Part shown: piece after piece, positions 39,544-51,352 of the stretch | Position numbering within the stretch: the stretch's first letter is position 1 | Layout: each line of letters starts with the position of its first letter | Assembly: GCF_018873765.1 (NCBI RefSeq) | Contig: NW_025317518.1 | Coordinates: forward strand, 1-64,000 | Source: Telopea speciosissima | Lineage: Eukaryota; Streptophyta; Magnoliopsida; Proteales; Proteaceae | Direction of reading: 5' to 3' | DNA length: 64,000 nucleotides | The notes under the pieces: generated by a model | The model's database searches: none | Seen by the model: the letters and a program-made list of their open reading frames with translations, nothing else | Told to the model about the DNA's origin: nothing | Made by a program: the position numbers and the translations under genes

Positions 39544-42000
39544 CTGCCACCATTCAATCAATCCAATTAAAGTAACTGCATGACTTTAGGAACTCATTGA
39601 AAGGCCCAATTATAATGACTGCATGACGGGTCCAACGGGCGAGCCAATAAGGCTACAGAGAATCTTGAAGAAATTAATGCATCCACTAATAACTCGCGAC
39701 TTCTACTTTGACTGATTCTGGTTCGCAATTTCTTCATAACTATTTGGTTTATTTTAGATATCGATATTGGTTTTGGTCTCTGCTGATACCGACCCAGATT
39801 GGCCTTTTAATTAAAAATCAAGTTGTTTTTTTTATTTTTAATTTTTTAATTTTTTTTTACAATTTTACCTTTGATCCGATATCAATACCCGATCTAGGAT
39901 CGGCAAGATGTTGGTATTCAGCCAATCTAGCCAATCTAATACCAATATCCCAATACCTAATTACAATTTTTTTTTTTAAATTTGCCAGAGGTGATATGTG
40001 TTTATGCTAGTGTAGACTCGCAGGCAGCATTCAAAACACAACAAATTTTGAGTCATGCCTATGTGTTTCTTCATATGAACTCAACTTAGTTCTGTAGGTT
40101 TCGAGTTGAAGGATAGGAGGAGCCTCTCCCGTCTTATTGCCAAATTGTCTTATTATCGATGTCAAATTTGATTAGATCCTAATTAATTAGAATTCAAAAG
40201 AAACAAAAATGCAATTCGAATTCAATTTTCCATCACACAAAACCTTTGTTATCAAATCCATAAACAAAAAAAAGATAAATAAATAAATAGGAGTATCAAT
40301 TTATAAGAGCAAATTGAGGACGAATGATATTTATAAAAGCAAAAGGGACAGGTGTGTCTCTATGTGCAGTAGTGCATAGGAAAAATTCTATAACTCACCA
40401 ATCAAAAAAATTGAAAGGAAGATATTTATCTGTTGGTGGGGATTAGACTATTGGTGGAAAATCAAGCCTTGACTTGATGTCAAGTAAATAAGAAAACAAA
40501 AACTTGGGCAATAGTCTTGAGACTTGAACATGTTTAAAAAGTAATGACAGTCCGTCAAGTCTTCGGGAGCTACTAATGATGATTTGGGATTTCTAGTTTT
40601 TTTTAACCGATGATGAGTTTTAGTCATTTTGCCTTTCATACATTTTTTTTTTAATCCTTAGATAATAGTTATGATCTATAATTATCTATAGTTTTTTTTT
40701 TATTTTTTTTATATGAAATCAGAAACAAATTTAATTCATAAACCGAGTAAATTCCACAGAGAAAGTTCTTGTAAAAGAGTCAGAATACTTAGAAGTCCTA
40801 GCCCTATTGTCTAATACATGAGCCCTTTGGAATTGAATGATTTCACTGACTTGAAGATAATACAAGAGAGAGTGCATATATATAGCACCACTGATGACAA
40901 TATGGAAACCTAGAATCCTAATCTGAACTCATGTGATAATAGAAGTAGTGGTCCCTGGTTGAGAGGTCTTTTCTGGTGGTTTGAGGACATCATGCATGGT
41001 CCAAAGTGGCAGTCCATTGATATACATGATAGAGAACTCGATAGGGGTTTGATTGATCATCATCCTCATGATGAACACGGTTCATATAAAACTTAGTTCA
41101 TCATATGAACTCAACTTAGTTCTATATCACATATAGGTTTCGAGTTGAATTGAAGGATGGGAGGAGTCTCTCCTGTCTTATTGCTGACTAGTCTTCCCAT
41201 CAATGTCAAATTTGACTAGATCCTAATTAATTAGAATTCAAAAGAAACAAAAAAAAAAAAAAAAATATGTAATTCGGACTCAATTTTCCATCACACAAAA
41301 TCCTTGTGGTTAAATCCATAAATATGTGAATTTCTATTAAAATTCACCAATCAAAAAAATTAAAAGGAAGATATTTATCTTTCAGTGGGAACCATTGATG
41401 GAAAATCAGGTCTTGATTCAAAGTAAAGTAAAGAAGAAAACAAAAACTTGGTCAATAGTCTTAAGATTTGTCCAGGTTTAAAAAGTAACAAGATTTCGTC
41501 AAGTCTGCACGAGTTACTAATACTTTTGGGATTTTTATCGATGATTGATACTTTTACTTAAATCAACCAAAACTCATGGAGTTTTGTCATTTTGCCTTCT
41601 CTACATTTTTTTTTTAATCTTTAGACAATAATTAGGATCTATAACTATCTATATGTATTATATAACTCTGGTTGACTAGACAACTAAAATTCATAGACTT
41701 GGAATTTTTTTTATTATTTTTTTGTATTTTATTTTTAAAGATTTGTGTTATATTTACTATATTTAAAATATAGAAAATATGATTCGCTCTAACCAGGTTT
41801 GACTACACAACACTAATATTCCACGGCTTAACACCTCTCCCCCAAAAAAAAAATTTATTAAAATAAAAAATAAAAAAAAAAAAGAAAGGGAGGAACGGGG
41901 GACATTTATGTACATCTTATGTTTATTGATCTATATATTTTATGAAAAAACAGAGAAAGTTGCCGGAAAATGAACATCCAAATATTGAAAAAAAAAAGAA
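39544..42000 (-). repeat. Inverted RLP upstream flank
   Basis: Reverse complement of much of 45000-46965, the upstream region of the 47083 gene. Landmarks: ggaggagcctctcccgtctt (40110 against 46435), agacttgaacatgtttaaaa (40519 against 46050), ctctcaaccagggacgacta-type text (40950 against 45620) and the tgattcgctctaaccaggtt repeat (41780). A segment around 41096-41600 repeats the 40060-40560 text, so the block contains an internal direct duplication. No gene. Confidence 0.75.
40695..41095 (-). mobile_element. LINE 3' fragment (antisense copy of 45440-45901)
   Basis: Begins with a T-rich run (the complement of a poly(A) tail) and then matches the reverse complement of 45440-45885, including the region encoding the TERNRVHHEDDQPNPYRV stretch. 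It was copied together with the inverted block rather than inserted separately. Confidence 0.6.
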
Positions 42001-43960
42001 ATTGACATTAGTCGTAGTTGATTTCATGTTGACCAATATTTTCTTTGTATTCACTTTTCTACAGATATTATTATGTATGGGATTGAAAAGAGTTTGGTTA
42101 GTGGATCAACTCTTCTGATATTCATTATTTCTGATTTTCACAAAATAATGAAAGTCTAGAAAGAGGGTTAAAGTGGTGATGGCGTTTAATATGGCTAAGT
42201 CTTGGATACGGATACCTCTCCATGCTGTGTGAACCACTGGTGGAAAATCAATGGAAAATCAGGTCTTGACTCGAAGTCAAGTAAAGGAGGTCCATTTTCT
42301 TTTATTTCTTTTCCATCAAAATGATGAATCACAATATTAAAGAAAATCTTTCCAATATGATCATTAATTGATCTAAAAAAGAAAAATATGAAATTTAACA
42401 ATAAATGTCCAACAAAAATTTTTCAATGATCAAAACAAAGATACATGACTTTTAAGCATTGATATGTACACCAATAATTTTAGTACTTACTTTTTCTTTA
42501 TGACACTTCATTGGATATTTTTTTAGAATTGAGTTTTCCTTCATCCATAGTGAAAAGTGAATGTTTTCACTTATGGGTTCCAATGCTTAGATGATATTAT
42601 GGGAATTGTACCAAAGGCACTTTAGACATTTGTATTCAAAAGGGTAATTATGGCATTCTATGGTGGAATACACCTCATTGACTCTACAACAAAAAAAACC
42701 TCGTTTTTTTCTTTTTGATTTTTTTGAGGATGCACGTTCTCTGTCCAAGAATGCATTTGGGTGCAGGCTGCACCCAAACACATGGGTCATGGGTGGGATT
42801 TGAGTCATTTAGGGGTGATCATTTCACCCGCCTCCCTTGTATCTGAGTACACCCTGCGCCCCCATTGCAGACAACTTTATCCCTCTTTTTTTTTTATTTT
42901 TTTATTTATAATAGTGTCGCTTCAAAGATTTGGTAGTCAAATTATGCCCCATGGGTTACACTATAATCGTTAGTTACTTATCCACAATGGTGGAATTTTC
43001 TCTTACCAAAAACAAAAAATGGTGGAATTTTCATTTTGTCACAGTCTGACAGACTACCGTCGGATCACCGAATCATCTCATGTTCTAGAAATTCGTTGAA
43101 ACATTTCACACTCACACTCACACCTATGACCTAACTGCCATTCCCATTTTTTGAATCCATTTATCCGCGAAACACTTAAAGCTGAATCCAAAGGCCCATA
43201 TAAATAAGGGTTTTTAACAAATGCCTCCTTGAAAATGCCCATTTGTCCAAATACCCTCCTACAACTTTTTTAATTGCAAATTTTCTCTCTATTTTTAAAA
43301 CAGTGTAGTATTTCGGTCCAATTCCTTAATTTGAGATGTTAGATGTTAGTTTTAGGAAATCTAATGATCAAAATGCCCTTCTGATAAAAACCCACCAAAA
43401 TTAAAGAATAAAATGACCAAATTATCCTCCATCTTCCCCAAATGGCTTATGATTTGAACTTGAAAATCAAACCCTAAATCATTTGGGGAAGGAAGATGAA
43501 CGACCCTAGAATCAAGCCCCAAAAATATTTAAAAAAAAAAAAAAAAAAAAAAAGCTACTACATTCAATGGTGTGAGAAGTGAGAACAACTGAGTTTCTTC
43601 TATGTATCGGACCACTTTTTTGAGTAAAACGTATTGAGAGGCCCAATTATAGTGATTGCATGACTTTTACCCATTGAGAGGCCCAATTTAGTGACGGCAT
43701 GACGGGTCCATTGGGCGGGCCAATAAGGCTAAAGAGAATCTTGAAGAAATTAATGAATCCACTAACTCACCAATCAAAAAGATTAAAAGGAAGATATTTA
43801 TCTTTGGGTGGGTACCATTGATGGAAAATCAGGTCTTGATCGACTTGAAGTCACGTAAAGAAGAAAACAAAAACTTGGGCAATAGTCTTGAAACTTCCAA
43901 ATGTTTAAAAGGTAATGAGATTCCGTCAAGTCTTCGTCATTTTGTCTTCCATACTTTTTT

Positions 43961-43993
<33 letters not shown>

Positions 43994-44966
43994 CTTAGAC
44001 AATAGTGTTCGCAAGTTACTAGAATACAAATACTTTGTGAGTCCAAAATGGTTGTACAATTGTAGCACAGATGCCACTCACATCCATTAGGGTGCAGTAT
44101 AATACGGTGGAATCCACACCATAATATAACAGTTGAGCTTCACATCACTTCTACTCAACTTGGCATTTTGGTTCAGTTTGAAATTTATTTTTTGGCAATT
44201 CGGATGTTTCAATGAAATTTTTAGGCCAATCGTATGTTTTATAAGATTATAAATAAATAACTATTTCTATTAAATGTAAAAACATTAACCTTAGAATTCT
44301 AAACAAAATACATAGATTTTTTCCTTATTTATTAGGCCAATTAAAATTTTTTATAACATGGGCTTTCGATGTAATCAAGCCTATTTTCAAGAAAATATTT
44401 GTGGGGTAATATGGTAATAACAAGAAAATCTTGGGTTAAGTATGAACCCATAGGAAATATAAAGATCAAAACCCTTGGCTCTTGCTTCTCCTTGTAAATA
44501 ATTTTCCACTCTTCTCGTTTCAGTTTTGCATTCCCCTTTTTAACTCCTCTTAAGATATGCTGGTTCTTTGTCCACACAATTCGAGGGCTTATCAGCAAGG
44601 ATGGATGGAGGAGAATGAAGAATAGAGCATTATTGGGGAGAGAGAGAGAGAGAGAGAGTGAGTTTCTGGATCACCTTCACAAGAAGTGTTCTTTTCGTTT
44701 TCATTCACCACCTTCACAACAATTTCAAACCTCACCATTTCTTTCATGTTCATTTGAAGAAAAGAGCTTGGTTGAGTTTGATCAAAGCTTCACTCTCACC
44801 TTGCGCTCTCAAGGATTTGGACATAAAGGCATCCCTGAAAATTGAGCACTGGAATGTCCTGTTTGGGAATAATATCACTCCTCAAAAATGGACTATTAAC
44901 TATTAAGATGATTTACTTGCTCAAGCATTGGTGGCTCAATATCCCCCGTTTCTCTCTTTCTCTTTT

Positions 44967-44997
<31 letters not shown>

Positions 44998-44999
44998 GT
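42001..44999. other. Intergenic AT-rich DNA with old repeats
   Basis: No gene recognised. Contents: a 310-bp segment at about 43205-43500 whose reverse complement is at 51505-51815; RLP-flank fragments (43630-43930) with acccattgagaggcccaatt and gtaatgagattccgtcaagt; a 100-bp segment at 44055-44160 repeated at 52530-52640 (ggtggaatccacaccataat); A or T homopolymers of more than 20 bases near 43530 and 43963; and a GA microsatellite at 44638-44660. Confidence 0.55.
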
Positions 45000-47041
45000 G
45001 GTGGGGTAGGAGGTGTTACGGCCGTGGAATATTAGTGTTGTGTGGTCAAACCAGGTTAGATTGTTAGAGTGAATCATAATTTCTATATTTTAAATACAGT
45101 AAATATATCATAAATATTAAAAAAAAAAAAACCCAAATCTATGAATTTACAAGAGTTACAATACATATAGATAGTTCTATAGATCATTATTATTGTCTAT
45201 GGATAAATAAAAAATTTAGAGAACGCAAAATGACCAAACTCCATGTGTTTTGACTGATTTAAGTAAAAATATTAATCATCGGTAAAAATTCCAAATCATT
45301 AGTAATTCGTGAAGACTTGATGGAATCTTATTACTTTTTAAACCTGTGCAAGTCTAAGAGTACTATAGACCAAGTCTCTTGTTCCACTCTTTTGGTGAGT
45401 ACATTATCTGAGTTTTTTTTTCATCTATTTGCTTGATGATTCACAAAATAAAATTTAAATCGAATTTTGGAAATTAGTTCATACATTTTATACTTCATTT
45501 GGACTGAGAGGAACCGTGTTCACCATGAGGATGATCAACCAAACCCCTATCGAGTTCTCTATCATGTACATCAATGGACCATGCATGATGCATGTCCTCA
45601 AACCACCAGAGAAGACCTCTCAACCAGGGACGACTACTTCTATTATCACATGATCAGTTCAGATTAGAATTCTAGGTTTCCATATTGTCATCAATGGTGC
45701 TATATATATATATATATGCACTCTCTCTTGTATTAATTATCTTCAAGTCAATGAAATCATTCAATTCCAAAGGGCTCATGTATTAGACAACAGGGCTAGG
45801 ACCACTAAGTATTCTAACTCTTTCACAGGAACTTTCTCTGGAATTTACTCGGTTTATGAATTAAATTTGTTTCTGATTTCATTAAAAAAAAAAAAAAAAA
45901 ACATATAGATAGTTATAGATCATAACTATTGTCTAAGGATTAAAAAAAAATGTATGAAAGGCAAAATGATTAAAACTCATCATCGGTAGAAAATTAAAAA
46001 TCCCAAATCATTAGTAACTCGCAGACTTGACGGAATCTCATTACTTTTTAAACATGTTCAAGTCTCAAGACTATTGCCCAAGTTTTTGTTTTCTTCTTTA
46101 TTTGACATCAAGTCAAGGCTTGATTTTCCACTAATGGTCCCTACCAAGAGATAAATATCTTCCTTTCAATTTTTTTGATTGGTGATCGAGTTATAGAATT
46201 TTTCCTATGCACTACTGCACATAGAGACACTCCTGTCCCTTTTGCTTTTATAAATATCATTCTTCCTCATTTTGCTCTTATAAATTGATACTCCTATTTT
46301 TTTATTTTATTTTTTTTATGGATTTGATCACTAATAAGGTTTTGTGTGATGGAAAATTGAGTTCGAATTGTATTTTTGTTCCTTTTGGATTCTAATTAAT
46401 TAGGATCGAATCAAATTTGACATCGATAATAAGACGGGAGAGGCTCCTCCTATCCTTCAACTCGAAACCTACAGAACTAAGTTGAGTTCATATGAAGAAA
46501 CACATAGGCATGACTAAAAATTTGTTGTGTTTTGAATGCTGCCTGCGAGTCTACACTAACATAAACACATACTCACCTCTGGCAAGTTTTAAGAAAAATT
46601 GTAATTAGGTATTGGGATATTAGTATCTGATCGGCTGGGTTGGCTGAATACCTCAGATCAATGGTAAAATCATCCAAAAAAAAAAAAAAAAAAACTTGAT
46701 TTTTAATAAAAGTCCAATCTGGGTCGTTATCAGCAAAGACCAAAACCAATATCGATATCTAAAATAAACCAAATAGTTATGAAGAAATTGCGAACGAGAA
46801 TCTATCAAAGTAGAAGTCGCCCCGACTTATTAGTGGATGCATTAATTTCTTCAAGATTCTCTTTAGCCTTATTAGCTCACCCATTGGACCCATCATGCAG
46901 TCACTATAACTTGGGCCTTTCAATGAGTTCCTAATTAAAGTCATGCAGTCACTGTAATTGGCCTTTCAAGTTCAAAAAAGGGGTCTGATACATAGAAAGC
47001 AGTAGCTTAGGATTCCTATAGTTTCCTTGGTATTTTGTGTC
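45000..47041 (+). repeat. Upstream flank of the RLP gene at 47083
   Basis: Apart from the LINE fragment it contains the repeat motifs common to RLP upstream regions. These are ctatattttaaatacagtaa (45082), tgacggaatctcattacttt (46032), aagttgagttcatatgaaga (46477), ttgggatattagtatctgat (46613) and ggacccatcatgcagtcact (46885). It is mirrored by 39544-42000. No gene. Confidence 0.7.
45440..45901 (+). mobile_element. LINE 3' fragment with poly(A)
   Basis: A short frame (about 45467-45667) reads ILYFIWTERNRVHHEDDQP, the W/IW-ERN-type motif seen near the end of plant LINE ORF2. It is followed by 3' untranslated sequence with a TA microsatellite (45702-45718) and an A17 run at 45884-45901. On both sides lie copies of an RLP-flank segment (acatatagatagtt(c)tatag at 45158 and 45900), so the insertion or a later duplication split this flank. 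Confidence 0.55.
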
Positions 47042-47049
47042 TATAAATA
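47042..47049 (+). promoter_or_regulatory. TATA box of the RLP gene at 47083
   Basis: TATAAATA in tgtctataaataccaaggct. Only 33 bases separate it from the ATG at 47083, whereas the paralogs have about 90-116, because the tract that forms most of the 5' UTR in the other copies is missing here. Confidence 0.7.
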
Positions 47050-47082
47050 CCAAGGCTCTCATCAGTAATTTTACAAACCAAT

Positions 47083-50046
47083 ATGAGGATGTGGTGGTGT
47101 TTCTTTATCTGCTTCTTACTATCCCTCTTTCAAACTTGTTTCCTTTCTTCTTCTCCTTCTCCTTCTCCTTCTCCTCCTCCCCATTTATGTCTCCATGATG
47201 AGATGCATGCTTTGCTGCAACTGAAGCAAATGCACTTTGTTCCACATCCCGATTACTATTCATCTCTCGATAGTTACCATAGTCCACTCGAGTCTTGGAA
47301 TGATGAGACCAATAATACTAATTGTTGCAACTGGGAAGGCATCACCTGCAGCAGTGTCAACGATGATGCTCATGTGGTTGGCCTTCACCTCTCTGATTCA
47401 TTCCTCAATGGTTCTATCCATTCCAATAGCACCCTCTTCCATCTTCGTCACCTCCAAACGCTCAGCCTCTCTTGGAACCAATTTTCCGGACGAATTCCAT
47501 CACAAATATCACAACTCACAGATTTGGTTTCTCTTGATCTTTCTTTTAACCAATTTGAGGGCCAAATCCCATCTGAAATCTCACGGCTGACCAAGTTGGT
47601 TTTCCTCAACTTCTCCAACCAGGAAAACCAACTTGAAATCCCACATTTGAGAGCATTATTTAATGTTCAAAACTTTTCTAGCTTGAGAGAATTGCATCTT
47701 GATGGGGTGAACTTGTCAGGTGAAAAGAATAGGGATTGGTGTCATCACTTATCTTCCGCACTCCCTAACCTTCATGTTCTTTCATTGGAAGGTTGTTCAC
47801 TTACAGGCCCTTTGGATACATCCATCTCAAGCCTTTGTTTCCTCTCAGAGCTCTACCTTGGCTATAACCAAAATCTCTCTTCCACGGTACCAAGTTCTTT
47901 GGTGAACCTGACTTCTTTGACTGCCCTTAGTCTCTGGGGTTGTGGATTCCATGGAGATTTTCCTAGCAATCTTTTCCTTCAACCTAACATGATATACATA
48001 TATTTATATAATAATCCTCTCCTCTCAGTTCTGATTCCCGAATTCCCTGCTGATCAAGTGATGAACAATTCTCTTCAATATCTGGGTGTTGGAAACACGA
48101 AATTCCAAGGGAAGTTGCCAAGTTCAGTTGGTAATCTCAAGTCTTTGAAGGGATTATTTCTCAATGGCTGCAACTTGTCTGGACCAATCCCACCTTTTCT
48201 TGCAAACCTTACAAACCTCACCATGTTGGATCTTTCATCGAATAGTCTCAATGGTCAAATTCCTTCCTTTTTTAGGTGGAGCTTTCCCAATCTTGAGGTT
48301 CTAAATTTGCGCAACAATTTTCTCCAAGGGCCGATCCATTCTTATTTGTTTTTTCTCCCATCATTGCATTGGTTGAGCTTATCAGATAACAAATTCAGTG
48401 GAGTCACAAATGACCTTTCGTACGATATTGGTGGTGATAGCTTTGTCAGCAGTCAAATTGACACATTGGAGATGAGATCTTGCAATATTAGTAAATTCCC
48501 AGATGTCCTTAGCAACCTAATGCAATTGTCCGATCTAGACCTTTCTAGGAATAGAATTGATGGTGTAATACCCAAATGGATTTGGCAAAAGGAATATTGG
48601 TACCGACTAAACCTTTCTAACAACTTGTTGACAGGTCTAGAATTGCCTTTACCACATAATCACTCCTTCAACATTTATGCACTAGATCTTCATTCAAACA
48701 AGATACAAGAGTGTGCTGATCTCTCAACAACAGCCCCACCATGCTTTCTGTCAGCATTCAATCAATCTAACACTGAGTTTGAATCTTCTATCTTGGGGAA
48801 TCTCACGTCCCTTCTCTCCAATCAAACCAGTTTCTTTTCAATTTCAAATAATAATTTGACTGGAAAAATCCCTTTCTCAATCTGCAATGTAAGTAATCTG
48901 CAATTTTTGATATTGTCCAATAACCAATTGAGTGGCACCATCCCAACATGCCTTGGCAGTAGCAATATATTGGGGGTTCTAGATTTGGAAAGCAACAAAA
49001 TACATGGTCCTATTCCTCCTACATTCAGAAGTGGATGTAGGCTGCATTCACTTAAACTCAATAAAAACATGCTTCAAGGACAAATTCCAAGATCATTAGA
49101 TAACTGCAAGAAATTGGAGGTGTTAGATATTGGGGACAACATGTTGAATGATACCTTCCCATATTGGTTCGGAAGTCTCTCTGAGTTGCGTGTTCTTGTC
49201 ATGAGATCTAACCACTTTCAGGGTCCCATTGGACAACTCTCCCATGTTGATTCTCCTTTTCCAAACCTACATGTTTTTGACATCTCTGGCAATGCTTTTA
49301 CAGGGAATTTACCATTGCAATATATTCTTCATTGGAAGGCGATGATGAATGATGCGAACAATTCCCAATTGAGTTATCTCAATTATGATTATTACTATCG
49401 AGACACAATTGCTATTGTGTACAAGGGAACATACTTTGAGATGGAAAGTATTGTAACCACCTTCACCTCTGTAGATTTATCCAACAACAGATTTAATGGA
49501 GGGATTCCAGATGCAATGGGCGATTTAAAATCACTTATGTTGCTCAACTTGTCAGGAAATAGCCTCACGGGTCAAATTCCATCTTCGTTGGGAAATCTAA
49601 GACAACTTGAAGCATTGGATCTTTCAAGAAACAATCTTTCAGGACAAATCCCGAACCAATTGATAAGTTTGACATTCCTTTCAATGTTGAATCTATCTCA
49701 TAACAACCTCACAGGGAATATACCGCGAGGCAACCAGTTGGACACATTTTCGAACACCTCGTATGAAGGTAACATAGGATTATGTGGTTTCCCGTTGTCA
49801 ATAAAGTGTGGAATCACAGATACGGAATTACCTCCAATCTTGACATTACAACAAGGAGAAGATTCAGCGTCTTTGTTTGATTGGAAATTTGTCATAGCTG
49901 GATATTGCTCTGGTTTAATAATTGGATTGGTCATGGGACAACAATTGTTTTGGAGAAACAATCAATGGATCAGCTATAGTTGGAGAATCAGAGGATCCAA
50001 GCAGAGAAAAGGGTTAAAGAGGAAACACCACAGCAAAGGAAAATGA
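47083..50046 (+). CDS. LRR receptor-like protein (RLP), intact, 987 aa
   Basis: Signal peptide about 1-25 (MRMWWCFFICFLLSLFQTCF), Ser/Pro run, LRR N-terminal cap with TNCCNWEGITC (residues 79-89), then a long LRR domain with a non-LRR island around 740-795 (YYYRDTIAIVYKG). The NIGLCGFPLS cap, acidic QQGEDS segment, membrane helix (about 935-957, SGLIIGLVMG) and basic tail (KQRKGLKRKHHSKGK) follow. A cell-surface receptor without kinase, expected to need an adaptor kinase. An ATG two codons downstream (47089) aligns with the paralog starts and is an alternative start. From about 48560 to the end it is nearly identical to the gene at 59462, while the first half differs more. Compared with the paralogs it has an extra SLDSYHS-type insert before the cap. 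Confidence 0.95.
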   Translation: MRMWWCFFICFLLSLFQTCFLSSSPSPSPSPPPHLCLHDEMHALLQLKQMHFVPHPDYYSSLDSYHSPLESWNDETNNTNCCNWEGITCSSVNDDAHVVGLHLSDSFLNGSIHSNSTLFHLRHLQTLSLSWNQFSGRIPSQISQLTDLVSLDLSFNQFEGQIPSEISRLTKLVFLNFSNQENQLEIPHLRALFNVQNFSSLRELHLDGVNLSGEKNRDWCHHLSSALPNLHVLSLEGCSLTGPLDTSISSLCFLSELYLGYNQNLSSTVPSSLVNLTSLTALSLWGCGFHGDFPSNLFLQPNMIYIYLYNNPLLSVLIPEFPADQVMNNSLQYLGVGNTKFQGKLPSSVGNLKSLKGLFLNGCNLSGPIPPFLANLTNLTMLDLSSNSLNGQIPSFFRWSFPNLEVLNLRNNFLQGPIHSYLFFLPSLHWLSLSDNKFSGVTNDLSYDIGGDSFVSSQIDTLEMRSCNISKFPDVLSNLMQLSDLDLSRNRIDGVIPKWIWQKEYWYRLNLSNNLLTGLELPLPHNHSFNIYALDLHSNKIQECADLSTTAPPCFLSAFNQSNTEFESSILGNLTSLLSNQTSFFSISNNNLTGKIPFSICNVSNLQFLILSNNQLSGTIPTCLGSSNILGVLDLESNKIHGPIPPTFRSGCRLHSLKLNKNMLQGQIPRSLDNCKKLEVLDIGDNMLNDTFPYWFGSLSELRVLVMRSNHFQGPIGQLSHVDSPFPNLHVFDISGNAFTGNLPLQYILHWKAMMNDANNSQLSYLNYDYYYRDTIAIVYKGTYFEMESIVTTFTSVDLSNNRFNGGIPDAMGDLKSLMLLNLSGNSLTGQIPSSLGNLRQLEALDLSRNNLSGQIPNQLISLTFLSMLNLSHNNLTGNIPRGNQLDTFSNTSYEGNIGLCGFPLSIKCGITDTELPPILTLQQGEDSASLFDWKFVIAGYCSGLIIGLVMGQQLFWRNNQWISYSWRIRGSKQRKGLKRKHHSKGK

Positions 50047-50512
50047 ATAAATGTTAAGCATCAAAATAAATGAGATTTGAGTATTGTCATAATAAAGTGT
50101 ATCATCTTTTATATGCTACCTCTTTTATTTGTGGTTACGTGATTGTATATTTATGTCCAGTTTTATTGTCTTGGAGTGAGCAAGAGTGGTCCGGGTTGGG
50201 GGGGGTAAGGCTGGTTATGCCCCCCCCTCCCCCTTTGTAATTATTTTGGCTTATTTTAATAAAATTCTAGGGGCTTCCCTGGGTCCCAGATAATATTCAG
50301 GTTAAAAAAAAAAAAGGGTCAAAACTTTCTTTCCCCTCCCTAGTCGTGCCCTCTTCTTTTACTACTAGTCTTGTTGTAGATGCAATTGATCGAAAAATCC
50401 GAAGTGCACCCTCAGTGGTAAGAAGCATGGGATGCTAATCTAGTGCCTCACAGTAGTACACTCTCACGTCACAAGAGAGTGGACCAGGAAAAAGGGAGTT
50501 CCCACCTAGATC
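50047..50512 (+). repeat. Shared RLP 3' flank
   Basis: The same 3' UTR as the other copies with AATAAA signals (near 50069 and 50091) and a tatatgctacctcttttatt insert shared only with the 59462 copy. Homology ends at cacctagatcaggg, where a LINE fragment is inserted. Confidence 0.8.
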
Positions 50513-51060
50513 AGGGAGTCGGAACTAATTTCTTGGCAGAGATGGCAGCTTTTTTCTTGGAATTAAGGAAGCTCAGGATCTAAGTATTGCTAAATTATGG
50601 ATTGAGAGCGATTCAGCAGCAATGGTCACCTCTATCCTCTCTCGCAAGATTCCCTGGTGTTTTCTGCAGTCTTGGTGGTCGATTGCTACTTTCCTTGATT
50701 CTATACAGTGGCGTATCAGCCAATGTTACCGAGAAGCTAATGTTGTTGCTTATGCATTAGCTAACTAGGTAGTTAAAGCAAAAACATCAAGCTTATGGCA
50801 TTCGGCTTCCTAACTTCATTGTTCTAACTGTCTTTGGGATGTGCAGGTCCATTCCTACTACAAATTTTCATAATTCCGACCTATGTTCTTTGGGGACTAG
50901 CCTGGTGTTGGTTTTATCAGGATCTGCCCTTTTGCTGATGGCAATGCCGAAGGTGAAGGACAGATTTCGAAGATGTGTTTTTTGTAATTTTCCAATCATT
51001 TTGTATCATTCTTTCTTTTTTCTTTAATATATACATTACTGACTTTTAGCAAAAAAAAAA
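50513..51060 (+). mobile_element. 5'-truncated LINE with RNase H domain and poly(A)
   Basis: The frame beginning near 50525 reads FFLGIKEAQDLSIAKLWIE then SDSAAMV and, further on, QCYREANVVAYALAN. These are the DS and REAN-ADALA motifs of the RNase H-like domain (RVT_3) at the end of many plant LINE ORF2 proteins. Stops interrupt it (TAG after ALAN). The 3' part ends in A11 at about 51050-51060. It interrupts the RLP 3' flank. Only the last part of the element is present, as expected from incomplete reverse transcription. Confidence 0.8.
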
Positions 51061-51352
51061 AGGGGAATATGTATAGTTTTTTTTTTTTTAATGAAAGTGT
51101 AATCACACAAACCACACACCAATCCCAAAAGGTTAACCGACTTTTGGGACCGTGAAATGACGGATATACACAACACACACCACACTCACACACCCGATGT
51201 GGGACTAAACCCACACATCTTTCTCTTTTTTTTTTTATGAAAGTGAAATCACACAAACCACACACCAATCCCAAAAGGTTAACCGACTTTTGGGACAGTG
51301 AAATGGCGGATATACACAACACACACCACACTCAGGGGATATGTATAGTTGG
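51053..51352 (-). mobile_element. Tandem retroposed element with flanking duplication
   Basis: A T-run followed by atgaaagtgtaatcacacaa, ccaatcccaaaaggttaacc, gacttttggga and cacacaccacactca, which is then repeated after cccgatgtgggactaaaccc and a second T-run (second copy from 51237, period 146 bp). The unit is flanked by ggggaatatgtatagtt (51062) and ggggatatgtatagtt (51337), like a target duplication. T-runs at the left of each copy suggest a poly(A)-tailed retroposon on the - strand. The gtcccacatcgg-type motif is common in small plant retroelements. Family unknown. Confidence 0.65.

Noticed and set aside
45467..45667. 66-residue frame as an independent gene
   Set aside because: Better explained as the end of a LINE ORF2, followed by a poly(A) tail, and mirrored in the inverted block.
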